Shown piece by piece: positions 19,539-22,333 of a stretch of DNA of 22,333 bases. Position numbers and translations under genes: made by a program. The notes under the pieces are model-generated. The model saw only the letters and a program-made list of their open reading frames with translations. It was not told where the DNA came from and did no database searches. How positions within the stretch are numbered: the stretch's first letter is position 1; the number at the start of each line of letters is the position of its first letter. The stretch is from Didymodactylos carnosus (taxonomy: Eukaryota; Rotifera; Eurotatoria; Philodinida; Philodinidae): NCBI GenBank assembly GCA_905250885.1, contig CAJNOQ010002861.1:1-22333 (forward strand), given 5' to 3'.

Positions 19539-19745
19539 CAGGGTAATTAGAGACACTCTTTAAAATTTCCATCCTTTTTCTGCTATTTCTCGGCCGTTTT
19601 TGGTCGAAAAAACTTGCTATTGGGCATGGTGGTAGAGCGAACATTTTTCTACACACTCATGTAAAAATCTTTTGAAAATCTCCGGCTAATTTTGAGCCAG
19701 ATCCCAAATGCGAAGAGCTCCATCAAAGTGTCTCTAATTACCCTG
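19539..19745. mobile_element. MITE copy A with 19-bp perfect terminal inverted repeats
   Basis: 207 bp, starting CAGGGTAATTAGAGACACT and ending in its exact reverse complement (19727-19745). The right end is followed by TA; the left flank reads TACTT. Copy B shows TA directly before CAGGG, so insertion at TA in the Tc1/mariner style is likely. There is no coding capacity. Its interior is repeated in inverse orientation at 20526-20706. Confidence 0.85.
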
Positions 19746-20525
19746 TACGGGATAATTAGAGACACTTCACTTGTACGCTTGGGGTAAATAGAGACACTCC
19801 ATTCAAATACATGGAGTTTTAATGTACAATTGCTGGTGAATTAAGCAGTTAGTTCAAAAATATCTCATTTTATAGCCCGGATCTTCCCCTCTCTACCATA
19901 TAGTGTTGAGCTCATTATCATTTAAACTCAGTAAGTTAATTAGCATCTAATCAGCAGCACTAGAAATTTTCTGTTTTCCTTTTTTATGCTTTGGGGTAAA
20001 TAAAGACCCTCGTGTAATTTCTTCGGGGTAAATAGAGACACTCCACTGAAATACACGAAATTATCAGAGACAAACCGGAAGAAAATAAAATATTTTCAGC
20101 GGTTTCTGTGCACACAATGAACATTGTCGATTTTAAACACATTTTTTTTGTTAAAATTATCAAAATAATTAAGCTAGAGTCATTATTAACAGTCAAATTC
20201 CAATCACGTTGAACGTTTCATATACCTTATACAACTCTCTTCATATTACACCAAAAGTTTTTTATAGAACATACAGTTTAAGGCCAACATTTCCATTTTG
20301 CATTAGGCACGCACTGGTTATTTTATGAGGGCTCTCCCAGGCCAGCGGCTTTAAAATCGAAGAAAATCGGAAAGACAGACCCTCTATTAACTGGCCGGTT
20401 GTAACCGGTTCTACTTTAGAAAAAAAAGTTCATATTCATGGACAAACCATGCTAAGAAAGTCTGCAACATCTTATTTTGTAGACCAAACATTTGTGCACA
20501 AAACTGCCGATTCGAAAAAATTTTA
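19746..20525. repeat. Cluster of short motifs related to the MITE ends, between the two inverted copies
   Basis: The motif GGGGTAAATAGAGACACT, a variant of the MITE terminus GGGTAATTAGAGACACT, recurs in direct orientation at about 19781-19798 and 20025-20042. Diverged forms are at 19749-19766 (GGGATAATTAGAGACACT) and 19993-20010 (GGGGTAAATAAAGACCCT). Two copies continue into similar sequence (CCATTCAAATACATGG and CCACTGAAATACACGA). This looks like remnants of several related insertions. No gene is visible. Confidence 0.65.
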
Positions 20526-20706
20526 CAGGGTAATTAGAGACACTTTGATGGAACTCTTCGCATTTGGGATCTGGCTCAAAATTAGCCGAAGATTTTCAAA
20601 AGATTTTCACATGAGTGTGTAGAAAAATGTTCGCTCTACCACCATGCTCGATAGCAAGTTTTTCCGACCAAAAACGGCCGAGAAATAGCAGAAAAAGGAT
20701 GGAAAT
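20526..20706. mobile_element. MITE copy B, inverted relative to copy A, truncated at one end
   Basis: Starts TA|CAGGGTAATTAGAGACAC and then reads as the reverse complement of copy A with few differences (TTTGATGGA, CGCATTTGGGATCTGGCTC, GGTAGAGCGA in reverse, CGGCCGAGAAATAGCAG). Similarity stops at GGATGGAAATT near 20706, before the second terminal repeat. With copy A it forms about 180-bp inverted arms around a 780-bp loop. Confidence 0.85.
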
Positions 20707-20980
20707 TAATTTTCTTTTTTTTAATTTTGGTAGTACAACTCATGGTAAAATACTCTGTCTTATTTTGAATACTTTTGTATGTGACACTCGGCAATAAAAA
20801 ATGTATGTAAACAAGGTAACCTTAAAGAAGACATAGATGCATATGTATAATAAGATTCATCAAACTTCCACTTTTGGACAAGTATTCAAGAGATGGTAAA
20901 CGAACCATTTATGCTCTCGTATTCTTTCACACGGAAAGACACAAATTACCTGAAAATGAGCTTAGATAGATAAATTCTAC
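20707..20980. other. Spacer containing one copy of a 22-bp dispersed repeat
   Basis: 20725-20746 is identical to 21992-22013 (core GGTAGTACAACTCATGGT). It begins just where MITE copy B loses its end, so it may mark a later insertion or recombination point. No gene is seen. Confidence 0.55.
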
Positions 20981-21288
20981 TACACCCTTAAAAAAATGCG
21001 TTCTTCAGCTTTTCAAAGAACTGAAAAGCCGACGAGAATTTTGTTCTTCATTTGTCCCAAATAGAGAACATAAATTCTGTTCTTCAACTCTCAAGAACCC
21101 AAAATTTGTTCTTCAGTTTTTAAAAAAATGATTTTTTTCGTTCTTTGAAAAATTGAAAGACGAATTTTGAGTTCCTGAGAGTTGAAGAACAGAATTTGTG
21201 TTCTCTATTTGGGACAAATGAAGAACAAAATTCTCGTTGACTTTCTAGTTCTTTGAAAAACTGAAGTACATATTTTTTTAAGAGTGTA
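20981..21288. mobile_element. Foldback MITE, inverted repeat over nearly its full length, TA ends
   Basis: Starts TACACCCTTAAAAAAATG and ends ATTTTTTTAAGAGTGTA; both ends include TA. The two halves (about 20981-21120 and 21140-21288) pair almost throughout. Examples are TTTTGTTCTTCATTTGTCCC with GGGACAAATGAAGAACAAAA, TTCTGTTCTTCAACTCTC with GAGAGTTGAAGAACAGAA, and CAAAGAACT with AGTTCTTTG. The centre is A/T-rich. Open frames here are by-products of the repeat. It resembles Tc1/mariner-type MITEs. Confidence 0.88.
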
Positions 21289-22333
21289 ACAGGTATTGGA
21301 AATAGCACAACATTCTCTCCACTTTCAACTTGATGTGATGCTTTATGTACGTCCATTTAGATTGCGTTTTCAAGTATATTTTTCATCTGCATCTATTGGC
21401 GATAAATAAATAGAAAAACATGTCGACTGTTGATCATCGTTTTGCAATTTTCCTATATACTGTTGTTGTTAATTCCATTATTATTTTTGGGTTACGTTTC
21501 TAAATTCAAACACGAACTTTGCTTGTTGCATAGAACAAATAAAATTCAATACTTATCGGTGTGGCCAGCTAACGGTCCCCGTCAAATAGGAAGGTTCAAA
21601 AAAGTTTCCTATCTAATTAAATTGAGAGACACATTAGATGCAGTTTTTCACGATGATCACGAAAATCAACTTTAAAAATTTATAAAAATTAAAACTTAAA
21701 GGTTAAAATGTAAATTTTGTAATTTAAATTAAATCTTGAAAACCAGTTTGTGTAACCACTTTTTTGATGACTTAAACAGGTTTGTTAGCTTTACTTTAAA
21801 TTGCATCAAATAGACCACATGTATAAGTCTATATATAAGTCTATAATATTTTCTTGTATCACTGCTCAATCTGAAGACAAATGCGAAAGTCTCTAAACGT
21901 CCAAAAAAAGAATTCAATTTTTTGAAATTCCCTCACGGCCTGTATTTTTCCGACAACTTTTGTATGGCTCAACTCACTCCAATGAAATTGTTTTTGGTAG
22001 TACAACTCATGGTTCTCTACCTATGATAAAAATTTCAGAAGGTTTGCTTTGGCCGCACTATAAAAAAGAGTAATGGCAAAAACATAAAAAGTCACAGTAA
22101 AAACGTGGCACCATGAAACTAATGTCACGTTTTTCCTGTAGCAATGTCACATCCTAATGACATCTAAAAACGGATTTTCGGTGACATCACTTTGCATTAA
22201 TGCAAAGGTCTGACGAATCAGAATATGTGTAAAAAAGTAGAAAATTAAACTTCACTTGATCTTTGAATTATGTGCACCTTACTCTGTTTTTCACTTCGAA
22301 AATGAAGACCACTTTACAGACCACTTGAGTTTT
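21289..22333. other. Intergenic region at the window end; repeats and palindromes, no firm gene
   Basis: Contains a short open frame at 21406-21675 without an ATG (see findings), the second copy of the 22-bp repeat at 21992-22013, an inverted repeat with stems at 22094-22107 and 22126-22139 (AAAAACGTG / CACGTTTTT core), and the 18-bp palindrome CTTTGCATTAATGCAAAG at 22190-22207. A TATAAAAA at 22059-22066 could belong to a gene beyond the window, but nothing supports it further. Confidence 0.45.

Noticed and set aside
20615..20797. Plus-strand ORF of 60 codons
   Set aside because: It lies mostly inside the inverted MITE copy B and is a product of the repeat.
21120..21356. Minus-strand ORF of 78 codons
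   Set aside because: It consists mostly of the right arm of the foldback MITE.

Overview
The window is nuclear DNA from a small, AT-rich animal genome. The animal origin rests on a collagen IV gene with a diagnostic C-terminal NC1 domain. The spliceosomal introns (GT..AG) are mostly only 58 to 120 nt, and the intergenic DNA is full of short non-autonomous DNA transposons. The style (very short introns, AT-rich third codon positions, cilium-related genes) suggests a small protostome such as a rotifer, but this is an inference and the sequence does not prove it.

Region 1 (1 to about 6450, + strand): the 3' half of a type IV collagen gene. I can trace 34 exons whose phases chain without a break, from a split Gly codon at position 24 to the stop at 6434. 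They encode about 820 residues: Gly-X-Y triple helix, then the double C4/NC1 domain with all 12 cysteines. One exon is only 8 nt long. The 5' half lies outside the window.

Region 2 (6727 to 13221, possibly to 16158, + strand): an ankyrin-repeat gene. Its first two exons (35 and 71 nt) lie far upstream, in introns of about 1.7 and 2.1 kb, and were recovered by phase matching. Exons 3 to 6 carry the ankyrin repeats and a long, disordered, basic Ser/Thr-rich tail. The apparent stop at 13219 lies inside a good splice donor (GTGAGT) that is in phase with an exon at 15594, so the two-exon unit at 15583-16158 is either a separate small gene or the 3' end of this gene.

Region 3 (16229 to 16900, - strand): an intronless gene for a CFAP97/Hemingway-like ciliary protein. 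It converges on the preceding unit with a 70-nt gap.

Region 4 (16901 to 22333): no convincing gene. It is a transposon graveyard: a foldback element at 20981-21288, a degenerate relative at 17829-18609, two inverted copies of a TA-flanked MITE at 19539-19745 and 20526-20706, and a cluster of short motifs related to the MITE ends. More elements lie in the long gap before 15583: a hAT MITE with a perfect 8-bp target duplication at 14981-15199, and a foldback pair at 13511-14137.

The collagen acts in the basement membrane and the CFAP97-like protein in cilia or flagella. Nothing links the genes functionally except adjacency. I found no rRNA, tRNA, CRISPR array or clearly new multi-gene system. 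The most unusual items are the 8-nt collagen micro-exon, the unassigned ankyrin gene with its possible 3' extension, and the MITE families.
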